46,829 nucleotides of DNA from Butyrivibrio sp. (GTDB lineage: Bacteria; Bacillota; Clostridia; Lachnospirales; Lachnospiraceae): contig JAFPVA010000091.1 in assembly GCA_017413105.1 (NCBI GenBank), positions 1 through 46,829 on the forward strand, given 5' to 3'. The first letter of the stretch is position 1. Each line of letters opens with the position of its first letter. Positions 23,610 to 33,803 of the stretch are shown here, one piece after another. A program made the translations under genes and the position numbers. The notes beneath the pieces were generated by a model. It was not told where the DNA came from and made no database searches. It worked only from the letters and a program-made list of their open reading frames with translations.

Positions 23610-24818
23610 ATGGCAAAGGTAGCAGTTTTGGGATATGGAACAGTTGGAAGCGGAGTAGTTGAGGTTCTGGATACTAACGCAGCTGAAGTGGCAAAGAGCG
23701 CCGGAGAGGCGATTGAGCTTAAGTATATTCTTGATCTTCGCGAGTTTCCCGGGGATAAGCATGAGGCCCAGGTTGTACATGATATAAACGTTATTTTGGA
23801 TGACTCTGAGGTTAATGTTATCTGCGAGACAATGGGCGGAATTGAGCCGGCATTTACTTTTGAAAAAAGTGCTATTGAAAAAGGAAAGAGCGTCTGCACT
23901 TCCAATAAAGAACTTGTGGCTGCCCACGGACCGGAACTTGTGGAACTTGCAAAAAAGAACGGAGTAAGCTATCTGTTCGAGGCAAGTGTTGGTGGCGGTA
24001 TTCCTGTTCTCAGGAGCCTTAATGATTCTCTTAAACATGAGAAGGTTGATGCCATTACAGGTATCTTAAATGGAACAACAAACTATATCCTTACAAAGAT
24101 GGATAAAGAGGGAGCAGAATTCTCCAAGGTCCTTAAGGTGGCACAGGAGAAGGGATATGCAGAGCGTAATCCTGAAGCTGATGTAGAAGGTTACGATGCC
24201 TGCCGTAAAATTGCTATCCTTGCAAGCCTCATGAGCGGAAAACACGTTAATTATGAGGATATTTACACTGAGGGTATTACAAAGATTACTGCCGAGGATT
24301 TTGCTTATGCAAAAACCATGGGCATGGCCATTAAACTCCTTGGTATGTGCAAAAGAAATGAGAATGGCTTTTTTACAATGGTATCTCCTTTCCTTATTCC
24401 GATGGAGAATCCTCTTGCCAGTGTAAATGGCGTTTTTAATGCTATCAACATTCACGGTAATATGCTTGGTGATGTAATGTTTTATGGCAAGGGCGCAGGC
24501 AAGAATGCCACAGCCAGTGCTGTCGTTGCTGATGTGATCGATATTGTAAAGCACAAGGGCAAGCATATAGAAGTTAACATGAAGGCTGAAAAGGCTGATA
24601 TTTCGCCAAAGGATAATGCAGTAAGAAGCTTTTTTGTCAGGGTTCCGCAAGAGCAGACAGATCAGGCAAAAGAGATCTTTGGCAGCAAGATAGAAGTGGT
24701 TGATGGCGGCGAAGCTAATAATGAATTTGCCTTCGTGACAGACATGATCTCTGAGAAGGACTTCGAGGAACGCCTCTGGAAACTGGATTGCGTGAAGGGA
24801 TACATTAGATTATTTTAA
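23610..24818 (+). CDS. hom: Homoserine dehydrogenase
   Basis: The enzyme reduces L-aspartate semialdehyde to homoserine with NAD(P)H, opening the threonine/methionine branch. The protein has 402 residues. An N-terminal Rossmann fold (V-A-V-L-G-Y-G-T-V-G-S-G at 4-15) is followed by the catalytic domain with T-S-N-K-E-L-V-A-A-H and G-I-L-N-G-T-T-N-Y-I-L. A short C-terminal ACT-like region (from about residue 325) may bind threonine. The ATG at 23610 follows GGAGGATGAC; an upstream TTG overlaps the ribosome site. It lies between the HTH-ACT regulator and aspartate kinase, all tightly spaced. Confidence 0.96.
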   Translation: MAKVAVLGYGTVGSGVVEVLDTNAAEVAKSAGEAIELKYILDLREFPGDKHEAQVVHDINVILDDSEVNVICETMGGIEPAFTFEKSAIEKGKSVCTSNKELVAAHGPELVELAKKNGVSYLFEASVGGGIPVLRSLNDSLKHEKVDAITGILNGTTNYILTKMDKEGAEFSKVLKVAQEKGYAERNPEADVEGYDACRKIAILASLMSGKHVNYEDIYTEGITKITAEDFAYAKTMGMAIKLLGMCKRNENGFFTMVSPFLIPMENPLASVNGVFNAINIHGNMLGDVMFYGKGAGKNATASAVVADVIDIVKHKGKHIEVNMKAEKADISPKDNAVRSFFVRVPQEQTDQAKEIFGSKIEVVDGGEANNEFAFVTDMISEKDFEERLWKLDCVKGYIRLF

Positions 24819-24841
24819 AACATTGAGGAAGGAAAGATATT

Positions 24842-26161
24842 ATGAAAAAGGTAGTCAAATTCGGTGGCAGCTCACTTGCCAGTGCAGAGCAGTTTAAAAA
24901 GGTTGGCGAGATAATAAACGCTGATCCTGATAGAAGCTATGTAGTGCCTTCTGCACCGGGCAAAAGAAATTCCAAGGACACAAAGGTCACAGACATGCTC
25001 TATAAGACCTATGCTCTTGCAGAAGCAGATAAGGATTTTTCCAAGCAGCTTAGTGATATAAAGGCTCGCTATGATGAGATCATTAAGGGACTTAAGCTCA
25101 AGCTTTCTCTTGCTGATGAGTTTAAGACTATTGAAAAGAATTTTAAGGCTAAGGCCGGCGTTGATTACGCTGCCAGCCGTGGCGAGTATCTCAACGGAAT
25201 CATCATGGCCGCATATCTTGGTTTTGAATTCATTGATTCTGCTACTGTAGTAGCTTTTGACAAGAACGGTGATTTTGACGCAGAGAAGACCAACAAGCTT
25301 ATGGCAAAAAAGCTTGAGAAGACACCTATGGCTGTTGTTCCCGGCTTCTATGGTGCATATCCGGATGGAAAAATAAAGACCTTTTCAAGAGGCGGCTCAG
25401 ATATCACAGGTTCAATCGTATCAAGGGCAATAAAGGCAGATGTTTATGAGAACTGGACCGATGTATCAGGGTTCCTTGTTGCAGACCCAAGAATCATCGA
25501 TAAGCCACCGCACATCGAGACTATCACATATACTGAGCTTCGCGAGCTTGCCTATATGGGCGCCGGTGTACTTCATGAGGATGCTATTTTCCCTGTAAGA
25601 AAGGAAGGCATTCCGATCAACATCCGCAACACCAATAAGCCTGAGGATCCGGGCACATGGATTGTTGAGTCTACAGCCAAGAAGTCTAAATATGTCATCA
25701 CAGGTATTGCAGGGAAGAAGGGCTTCTGCTGCGTTAACGTTCTTAAGGATCAGATGAACTCAGAGGTTGGATTTGTAAGAAGAGTTCTTCAGGCTTTTGA
25801 GGACCAGAATATCTCAATTGAGCATGTTCCATCAGGTATAGATACCATGACAGTATTTGTGCAGCAGGATGAGTTCATTGAAAAGGAACAGGCTGTTGTT
25901 TCTGAGATTCACAGACTTGCCCGCCCTGATATGCTCGAGATTGAGTCAGACCTTGCTCTTATCGCTGTTGTGGGACGCGGTATGAAGTCAACCCGCGGTA
26001 CTGCAGGAAGAATCTTCTCAGCCCTTGCTCATGCCAGCGTAAACGTAAGAATGATCGATCAGGGCTCCTCTGAGCTGAACATCATCATTGGTGTTGAAAA
26101 CAGAGATTTTGAAAAAGCTATCCGCGCAATCTACGATATTTTTGTGACAACTCAGATGTAA
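24842..26161 (+). CDS. Aspartate kinase with two C-terminal ACT domains
   Basis: Aspartate kinase phosphorylates L-aspartate, the entry step to lysine, threonine and methionine. The 439-residue monofunctional enzyme starts with the kinase motif V-K-F-G-G-S-S-L-A (residues 4-12), has F-S-R-G-G-S-D-I-T-G in the catalytic domain, and ends with two ACT modules (about 282-350 and 365-435, the second with G-R-G-M). It resembles the LysC/class III group by length and V-V-P-S-A-P-G. The ATG follows GAGGAAGGAAAGATATT, 23 bases after hom. Operon context predicts a threonine-branch isozyme; the feedback ligand cannot be read directly. Confidence 0.95.
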   Translation: MKKVVKFGGSSLASAEQFKKVGEIINADPDRSYVVPSAPGKRNSKDTKVTDMLYKTYALAEADKDFSKQLSDIKARYDEIIKGLKLKLSLADEFKTIEKNFKAKAGVDYAASRGEYLNGIIMAAYLGFEFIDSATVVAFDKNGDFDAEKTNKLMAKKLEKTPMAVVPGFYGAYPDGKIKTFSRGGSDITGSIVSRAIKADVYENWTDVSGFLVADPRIIDKPPHIETITYTELRELAYMGAGVLHEDAIFPVRKEGIPINIRNTNKPEDPGTWIVESTAKKSKYVITGIAGKKGFCCVNVLKDQMNSEVGFVRRVLQAFEDQNISIEHVPSGIDTMTVFVQQDEFIEKEQAVVSEIHRLARPDMLEIESDLALIAVVGRGMKSTRGTAGRIFSALAHASVNVRMIDQGSSELNIIIGVENRDFEKAIRAIYDIFVTTQM

Positions 26162-26172
26162 GATAATAATAG

Positions 26173-26199
26173 AAAACCACCGGGGCGACCGGTGGTTTT
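26173..26199. terminator. Bidirectional terminator after aspartate kinase
   Basis: AAAACCACCGG (26173-26183) pairs perfectly with CCGGTGGTTTT (26189-26199) around a 5-base loop, followed by CTTTATTT on the plus strand. It also lies right at the end of the convergent minus-strand gene. Confidence 0.92.
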
Positions 26200-26201
26200 C
26201 T

Positions 26202-27002
26202 TTATTTCCCAAGAAGATACCATAAGAATTGCTTGGATACTTCTGTGTGTTTGGTGTTGATTACTATGCCGACTACAGGGGATGCTCCATCATAAGCGCC
26301 TACATTTGCCAGAGCGGCGGAATCATCAACCTTTATGCCAACAGGAATGGGATTTTGCATCTCGGTAGGGTCTGTGGTTGGCATGGTGAAGTCTTTGTTG
26401 TAGGCGTCAGCCATGACAGCGTATTTGTTCTCAGCATCAAACTCTCCGGTGCTGATGTAATGCTGATATTCCTCAGAGTTAAGGAAATCCAGGTAGGCCT
26501 GATCCACATATACAAGCCTGCCACTTAATTCGGAAAGTTCTGATGACGAGAGGACTGTTCTCAGATCAAGGAAAGTTTCCTGATTTGCATAGTGGGTAAA
26601 AACAGTACTGTCTGCCATCATAACATCAAGCTCTGAGGCTGCCATGTTAGCCATGATCTTCTGGCTGGTCGCAATGGTCATCTCGTCGATGATCTGCAGG
26701 TTGTAGGTCTGAGTTGTATCGATGTAGCAGTCGTATTCTTCGGTATTTATTCCTGAATATTCTGCAAACTCTTTTTCCAGGATATCCTGAGCTGCAGAAG
26801 CAGTAGAATTGATTGCTACTGCGTAAAAGGCGTAGGGCTTATTGTCCTTCACGTCGCGAATCAGAGTTGCAAGTAAAATGATGACACATACAACTACCAG
26901 AGTATGGATCTTATAATACTCCCAAAAGTAATCCCAGTGGGCTTTAAAGCCCTGACCCTTTAGTTTCTTTTGCTGTTCTCTTATTTCTTCATGTACTGAC
27001 AT
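26202..27002 (-). CDS. Single-pass membrane protein with a solute-binding-protein-like outer domain
   Basis: I do not recognise a named family. The 266-residue product has a cytoplasmic, charged N-terminus (E-I-R-E-Q-Q-K-K), one transmembrane helix at about 33-48 and a roughly 215-residue extracytoplasmic part. That part is reminiscent of a periplasmic-binding-protein fold: L-D-V-M-M-A-D-S-T-V-F and late N-P-I-P-V-G-I-K-V. It could be a degenerate extracellular binding protein or a sensor-like anchor. The ATG at 27002 follows GGAGAAAAAA; an earlier TTG overlaps that site. It is monocistronic and convergent with aspartate kinase. Confidence 0.7.
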   Translation of the reverse strand: MSVHEEIREQQKKLKGQGFKAHWDYFWEYYKIHTLVVVCVIILLATLIRDVKDNKPYAFYAVAINSTASAAQDILEKEFAEYSGINTEEYDCYIDTTQTYNLQIIDEMTIATSQKIMANMAASELDVMMADSTVFTHYANQETFLDLRTVLSSSELSELSGRLVYVDQAYLDFLNSEEYQHYISTGEFDAENKYAVMADAYNKDFTMPTTDPTEMQNPIPVGIKVDDSAALANVGAYDGASPVVGIVINTKHTEVSKQFLWYLLGK

Positions 27003-27229
27003 TTTTTTCTCCAATTAACAGAAAAATAATTTTTATTTGATGATAAAACATATATAATAAAAATAGGTGTTTTTCGTTCTGAAAACATAATAAACATAAT
27101 ATAAATAATGAACCCAAAGTGTCAATCAGCATTTATAAAAAATGTATTAAAAATACCTTGAAAGATTGTTTAAAGCAATATAAAATAATCCCTAAAAATG
27201 GCACTTTGATAGGAGGTTATTGTTATAAA

Positions 27230-27742
27230 ATGGTTAGCGATAACAGTTATGTAGAATGTCTGGTTTCAAGCAAAGCGTCACCACTTATGGTTGTTCTTAA
27301 GGGAATCACCCTTGCGCTTACGATCGTTTTCTTTATTTCCGCATTTTTATTAGGTTTTGGTATTGTGGGGCTTATCCTGACAATTGCCGCAGGTGTGGCT
27401 TATTATTTTGTTTCACTTAATGCCAGCATCGAGTTCGAGTATCAGTACTGTGACCGTGAGATTACAGTGGACAAGGTCCTCAACAAGAGCAGACGTAAGA
27501 ATATCGGCAAATATGATGTCGGACGTATTGAGGCAATGGCTCCCAGCAAGTCTTATCATCTTGATGAGTACAGAAACAAGACCTATAAGGTTTTGGATTT
27601 TTCAGCAAGAGAGAAAGATCCTCAGCCGGATCCGACATATACTATATTTTATGATGGCAAGGAAAAGATAATTCTTGAACCCACCAGAGAATTTGTGGAA
27701 GCTATCAGAAACGTTGCACCACGTAAGGTCTTTGTAGACTGA
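27230..27742 (+). CDS. Small two-helix membrane protein, function unknown
   Basis: The 170-residue product has two adjacent hydrophobic helices (about residues 20-40 and 43-63), then a soluble domain of about 100 residues with I-E-F-E-Y-Q-Y-C-D-R-E-I-T-V-D-K-V and a C-terminal T-I-F-Y-D-G-K-E-K-I-I-L-E-P. It resembles DUF6106-type proteins of Clostridia, but I cannot confirm that. I chose the ATG at 27230: AGGAGG lies 13 bases upstream, a slightly long spacing. A GTG at 27119 in the same frame has no ribosome site and adds a lysine-rich AT-rich stretch. It lies upstream of guaB with no obvious terminator between. Confidence 0.7.
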   Translation: MVSDNSYVECLVSSKASPLMVVLKGITLALTIVFFISAFLLGFGIVGLILTIAAGVAYYFVSLNASIEFEYQYCDREITVDKVLNKSRRKNIGKYDVGRIEAMAPSKSYHLDEYRNKTYKVLDFSAREKDPQPDPTYTIFYDGKEKIILEPTREFVEAIRNVAPRKVFVD

Positions 27743-27852
27743 TATTTTTGAATTCTTGAATCGGATTACTTTTTGTGATTCGGGAATATATATTTGGGGA
27801 ATATTATTTGGGGTGTATTGGTAACTGAGACAAGATTTTGAATGGAGAGTGA

Positions 27853-29316
<1,464 letters not shown>

Positions 29317-29376
29317 AGTTTTTTGAAACTATTAACATAATAAGTAACGCCCGACATTTTTTCTTGAGGGGGGAAA

Positions 29377-32127
29377 ATGCAGGAGACGATTACACAGTCA
29401 GAACTTGAAAATGGAATGACCAATGGCTCTTTTGAACAGGAAAAAGGAGCCCTTGGTCATTTTGCGCTTAAACATAAAAAAGAGATGCAGTCCTGGCAGG
29501 ATAAATTCTGTGAGATGGCAGGGGTGTATGCTCTTTGCCTTGATGCGAACGGAAACCCCTTAAGTTCTTTTTCCGGTAATCCACATGAGATAGAAATAAT
29601 AAAGAAATATGTTACTGAGATCAGGATGCACAATATCTTCACCCGTGTATCTGAGAGCGAGCTTGAGGATCAGGCAGTTGAGATAACGGAGGTGCCGAAC
29701 CTTAGGCTTGCAGCTGTTGCTTTAAAGGATGGAAAGACTACTTCCGCAGTCTGGATAGTTTGCGGAATTATTACGGATGCGGAATATGAAAAAGAGTTTT
29801 ACCACGTTCCACCTATAGATTCTTTCGTGTATCAGATAACAGAAAAGAAGTTTTATAAGACTCTTGATCTTCTTCGCAAGACCCTTAGCATTATTCTATC
29901 TATAGAGGCATCAAGATCCAAGGCTATAGCCATAAGTGAGGAATCCAGGCAGCAGAAGCTTGAGATGACGACCTCCTTCCACAGAGCTGAGACCATGACG
30001 GAGATAGTATCGCTCCTGGACAGCGATGAAGCTATCGAGAACATCATGGTGGAGATACTCTCAAAGCTCTGCACGTACTTACAGATAAGCAACGGCTTTA
30101 CCTGCAGGATACACAATAATACCCTGATGGATATAGTTGTGCAGTGGACTCTGCCCGGTACCAGCAAGATGTTTCTGGATACCACAGATCAGGATGTGTG
30201 CTGGTTTTTGGGCGCAGAGAAGGCGATTGTTGTATCCAGTGACACCCAGATGAATGCCGGAGAGCGGGAACAACTCGATATTCTGGGGATAAAAGCTCTG
30301 GTTGCAATGCCCATTGTTATTAACGGTGCACCTACGTTTTACGTGTGTCTTACAGAAAACAGGGAAAACAGGATATGGTCCATCGATGACATCAAATTTG
30401 TGAATGATGCCATGAGGATCCTTCAGAGTATCATTACAAAGAGGATTCAGACCAATTCTCTGGCAAGTTCGTTTGCATCGCTGGAAGCGGTTCTGGACAA
30501 TGTGGGAAGTTCAATCTATGTCAGGGATATTGGCACGGGAGTACTTCTTTTTGCCAACAGAAGCTTTAAAAAGAACTTTAGCAAAGAACTTCAGGAAAAC
30601 AAACTGATAGATCTTTTTGAATCGAATATACCATCAAGAAGTCATTCCGGTAATTATGAGATAAGCCACAAGGCTCGCGGCAAGTGGTATGACGTCTACT
30701 ATACAAGGATCAAGTGGGTTGACGGAAGGCCTGTTTCTCTATGTGCGATTTACGATATTACTGAGAAAAAACTCTACCAGAAGAGAATCGAGCAGCAGGC
30801 ATATACTGACTTCCTGACAGGGCTCTATAACAGAATGTGTTGTGAAAAGGATCTGGCAAAATATGTTGATGATGCCAGAAATACAGGCAGGACCGGAGCA
30901 CTTATGTATCTGGATCTTGACGACTTTAAGCACATAAATGATAGCCTTGGCCATCAGTATGGAGATGTGCTTCTGCAGGATATCTCGAAGGCTATGAGCC
31001 GGATAGAGGGAATTGGCAATTCCTGTTATCGGATGGGCGGAGATGAGTTCGTTATTGTGATTCCGCCGGAAAGCTATCACAGGTATGACAAGATAGTTGA
31101 AGAGATAAAAAATGCTTTCGCAACGCCCTGGTACTTAAAGGACAGCGAATATTACTGCACAATGAGTATGGGGGTGGTTAAGTTCCCTGAAAACGGCGAC
31201 AGTGTATCAGAGCTTATCAGAAAATCAGATGTGGCCATGTATGAGGCCAAGAAGTCAGGAAAAAACAGGATTGCTGAGTATTCCGATAACATCGATGCAT
31301 CTTCTATCCACAGGCTGGATCTCGAGAAGAATATGTATGATGCCATCAGCAGGAGCTGTGAGGAGTTTGAGGTATACTTCCAGCCGATCATTTTGCAGGA
31401 TGTTAAGAGCAAAAAGACAGGGAAGGGAAGTAAAAAGAAACTCAGACACGTGGGAGCAGAAGCGCTTGTCAGATGGAATAGCGGAAATCTGGGATTTTTG
31501 AGTCCTGACGAATTTGTTCCCCTTGCTGAGTATCTGGGACTTATAACTCCGATCGGAAATCATGTTCTCAAAAAAGCCTGCGAGTGCTGCAGGCAGTGGA
31601 ATGAGTCAGGAACCGGCGAGTTTGTTGTGGGTGTTAATCTTTCTATAGTTCAGATCATGCAGACTGATATTGTTGATGTCATAAAGAAAAACATCGAGGA
31701 AAACAACCTTAAGCCTGAATGGCTTGTATTGGAGCTGACAGAAAGGCTTGCAATAAACGATCTTGCAAGAACAAAGCAGACTCTTTTGGATATAAAAGCA
31801 CTTGGAGTAAGGCTTGCTCTTGACGATTTCGGAACCGGTTATACCGCACTTAGCAGTATAAGGGCGCTTCCTTTTGACATCATCAAGATAGACAAGGATT
31901 TTGTAAAAGATATTGAGGACAGTGATTTCTCAAAGGCTTTTGTCCGCACTATGGTTCAACTTGGAAAGACCATAGGAGCAGATGTTTGCGTAGAGGGTAT
32001 AGAAACCCAGGAACAGCTCTCTGCCGTAGATGGAATGGAAGTGAAATTCATTCAGGGGTATTATTACGATAAACCCATACGTAGAGCGGCTTTCGAGGAA
32101 AAATATGTCTATAATAATCAGATGTGA
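29377..32127 (+). CDS. GGDEF-EAL cyclic-di-GMP signalling protein with N-terminal sensory domains
   Basis: This 916-residue cytoplasmic protein has four parts: an N-terminal PocR-like or GAF-like ligand domain (about 35-150), a GAF-like domain (about 215-350), a PAS domain (about 370-465), and GGDEF (about 475-645) plus EAL (about 660-905) domains. The diguanylate cyclase motif G-G-D-E-F (554-558) is intact; no R-x-x-D inhibitory site lies just before it. The phosphodiesterase motifs E-A-L (695-697), E-L-T-E, D-D-F-G-T-G-Y and E-G-I-E-T are intact, so both activities are possible. No transmembrane helix is present. The ATG follows TTGAGGGGGGAAA. Its signal is unknown. Confidence 0.92.
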   Translation: MQETITQSELENGMTNGSFEQEKGALGHFALKHKKEMQSWQDKFCEMAGVYALCLDANGNPLSSFSGNPHEIEIIKKYVTEIRMHNIFTRVSESELEDQAVEITEVPNLRLAAVALKDGKTTSAVWIVCGIITDAEYEKEFYHVPPIDSFVYQITEKKFYKTLDLLRKTLSIILSIEASRSKAIAISEESRQQKLEMTTSFHRAETMTEIVSLLDSDEAIENIMVEILSKLCTYLQISNGFTCRIHNNTLMDIVVQWTLPGTSKMFLDTTDQDVCWFLGAEKAIVVSSDTQMNAGEREQLDILGIKALVAMPIVINGAPTFYVCLTENRENRIWSIDDIKFVNDAMRILQSIITKRIQTNSLASSFASLEAVLDNVGSSIYVRDIGTGVLLFANRSFKKNFSKELQENKLIDLFESNIPSRSHSGNYEISHKARGKWYDVYYTRIKWVDGRPVSLCAIYDITEKKLYQKRIEQQAYTDFLTGLYNRMCCEKDLAKYVDDARNTGRTGALMYLDLDDFKHINDSLGHQYGDVLLQDISKAMSRIEGIGNSCYRMGGDEFVIVIPPESYHRYDKIVEEIKNAFATPWYLKDSEYYCTMSMGVVKFPENGDSVSELIRKSDVAMYEAKKSGKNRIAEYSDNIDASSIHRLDLEKNMYDAISRSCEEFEVYFQPIILQDVKSKKTGKGSKKKLRHVGAEALVRWNSGNLGFLSPDEFVPLAEYLGLITPIGNHVLKKACECCRQWNESGTGEFVVGVNLSIVQIMQTDIVDVIKKNIEENNLKPEWLVLELTERLAINDLARTKQTLLDIKALGVRLALDDFGTGYTALSSIRALPFDIIKIDKDFVKDIEDSDFSKAFVRTMVQLGKTIGADVCVEGIETQEQLSAVDGMEVKFIQGYYYDKPIRRAAFEEKYVYNNQM

Positions 32128-32227
32128 TATACTATAATTCAAGGCAGAATTTATCGGGTTATGGCAGAAAAGATATAAATGATACTGTAGACGGTTTTAG
32201 TGATTAGACTAAGATGAGGTATAGGTT

Positions 32228-33082
32228 ATGGGTATTTTTTCCGGACTTGAAAAACTTGGACTTGGAAACATAGGAAAAGGGGGAGACCTTTTTGAAGATC
32301 CCAAGAAGAAGGAGGAGGCTGTAAAGAAGGAGGAACCCAAGAAAAAGCTGGTTCTTGTTAATGAAGAGGATTATCTTTTTGACAAGAAGTATACCTGCCC
32401 GGTTTGCGAGGATGATTTTGAGGTTAAGACTGTCAGGACCGGTAAGGTTCGTATAAAGAGTGTTGATCTGGATCTTCGCCCTGTTTACGATGAACTGGAC
32501 CAGAACAAATATGATGTAGTAGCCTGCCCTCACTGCGGATACGCTGCCCTTGGACGATATTTTTCAACCCTTAACAAATATCAGATTGAAGATATCAGAG
32601 TTAAGGTCAGCATGAATTACAAGAAACAGGATTATAACGAGCCCACCTATAGCTATGAATATGCAAAGAGCCTGTATCAGCTTGCTCTTGCCAATGCAGT
32701 TGTAAAAAAGGCTAAAAACAGTGAGAAGGCTTATATCTGCTTAAAGACAGCCTGGGTACTTCGTGGTGAGGTACAGAGGATGGATCCTTCTGAGGAAGGC
32801 TATGAGGAGAAGAAGGCTGCAAACGAAGCTCAGGAGAAAGAGCTTTTGTCAAATGCGCTTAACGGTTTTGTTATGGCGAGACAGTCTGAGGAATTTCCTA
32901 TTGCCGGAATGGATGCATCAACGCTGGATTATCTGGTGGCAGCTCTGGCGGTTGAGACGGAACAGTATGATATAGCAAGCAAGATGATATCAGAGATACT
33001 GGCCTCAAGAGTGGCTAACAGCCGTATCAAAGACAAGGCCCGCTTCCTGAAAGAAACCATGGCCGAGAAGAAGGGTGAATAG
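32228..33082 (+). CDS. DUF2225 family zinc-ribbon protein
   Basis: The 284-residue protein has an N-terminal lysine/glutamate-rich stretch, then a zinc-ribbon-like pair C-P-V-C (about residues 57-60) and C-P-H-C-G-Y-A-A (near 100), followed by an alpha-helical region with TPR-like character. This pattern defines DUF2225, found mainly in Firmicutes, whose function is not established. The ATG at 32228 follows GAGGTATAGGTT. It lies 100 bases behind the GGDEF-EAL gene on the same strand with no clear terminator between, so cotranscription is possible but unproven. Confidence 0.85.
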   Translation: MGIFSGLEKLGLGNIGKGGDLFEDPKKKEEAVKKEEPKKKLVLVNEEDYLFDKKYTCPVCEDDFEVKTVRTGKVRIKSVDLDLRPVYDELDQNKYDVVACPHCGYAALGRYFSTLNKYQIEDIRVKVSMNYKKQDYNEPTYSYEYAKSLYQLALANAVVKKAKNSEKAYICLKTAWVLRGEVQRMDPSEEGYEEKKAANEAQEKELLSNALNGFVMARQSEEFPIAGMDASTLDYLVAALAVETEQYDIASKMISEILASRVANSRIKDKARFLKETMAEKKGE

Positions 33083-33139
33083 AGCTCCAGAAATATTTGT
33101 ATCTGTTCGCTTTTCCTCGTCGTGATTTATAAACAAAAA

Positions 33140-33195
33140 TAAAAAGGATTGCCGACTATCACGTAGTTCATAGAAGTCGTCAATCCTTTTTCTCG
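33140..33195. terminator. Bidirectional terminator after the DUF2225 gene
   Basis: AAAAAGGATTGCCGAC (about 33141-33156) pairs with GTCGTCAATCCTTTTT (about 33177-33192), one mismatch in 16, with A and T flanks that suit both directions. It separates the DUF2225 gene from the convergent acidic-protein gene. Confidence 0.88.
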
Positions 33196-33240
33196 CCCCA
33201 ATTACTTATTAAATCTATAGATATTGGGGTGAGCTTCTCA

Positions 33241-33597
33241 TCACTTCTCGTCGTCGAAGAACTCTTCTGACTTGGAAGCGGCAGGCTCTTTTGAGGAATC
33301 ATCTGAAGCTTCTTCGGAGTCCTCTTCATCGAGGGAATCATCATCGCCGGAATCAGTATCCTCTGAGTCTTTGGAATCAGATGTCTTGATGTCTACATAT
33401 TTGCGGGAACCAAATTTGAAATCAGGGGCGTCGTCGTCCTCATCCTCAAAATCTTCGAAATCATCGAAATCGTCGTCATCAAACTCATCTGCGATGGCTG
33501 AATCTCTTTTTGATAAATAGTAGTATGCGCCTGCTGCGGCAGCACCTACAGCGGCACAGAAGATGATAAACTTTCCAAATCCATTTTTCTTGGACAT
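33241..33597 (-). CDS. Short membrane-anchored acidic protein
   Basis: The product has 118 residues: a short basic start (S-K-K-N-G-F-G-K), one transmembrane helix (about 9-28, A-A-V-G-A-A-A-A-G-A), then a highly acidic tail dominated by Asp, Glu and Ser with runs such as D-D-D-D-F-D-D-F-E-D-F-E-D-E-D-D-D. No enzymatic motif is visible. The low-complexity tail suggests a disordered outer or cytoplasmic region that could bind cations or basic partners, but that is speculation. The ATG at 33597 follows AAGGGGAGGTTTAT; 17 upstream in-frame codons contain that ribosome site. Confidence 0.8.
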   Translation of the reverse strand: MSKKNGFGKFIIFCAAVGAAAAGAYYYLSKRDSAIADEFDDDDFDDFEDFEDEDDDAPDFKFGSRKYVDIKTSDSKDSEDTDSGDDDSLDEEDSEEASDDSSKEPAASKSEEFFDDEK

Positions 33598-33727
33598 ATA
33601 AACCTCCCCTTTATGAGTACATTTAGAAAATGCATAATTCATATACATCTAATATTCTAATACAAATAAATTGCAAATAAAAGTGTAATTTATTTGTATT
33701 AAATGTTTATAAATAACGGCAAAACGT

Positions 33728-33756
33728 TTGAAGTGGAATCGTAAAAATGATATATT
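33728..33756 (+). promoter_or_regulatory. Promoter of the TetR gene
   Basis: TTGAAG (33728-33733) and TATATT (33751-33756) are separated by 17 bases, about 48 bases before the start codon. Confidence 0.6.
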
Positions 33757-33803
33757 CATAATAGACCGTTATAGTCAATTGCGCGTGATAGGAAGACTTG
33801 AAG

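Noticed and set aside
24066-24650. 194-codon minus-strand ORF inside homoserine dehydrogenase
   Set aside because: Fully antisense to a clearly conserved enzyme; Cys/His/Ile-rich translation typical of a shadow frame.
26162-26201. Attachment site or mobile-element end between aspartate kinase and the membrane protein
   Set aside because: The inverted repeat is a standard bidirectional terminator with T tracts; no integrase or duplicated flank is seen.
27119-27229. Longer form of the two-helix membrane protein from a GTG at 27119
   Set aside because: There is no ribosome site and the added residues are lysine-rich, A/T-driven sequence; AGGAGG lies before the ATG at 27230.
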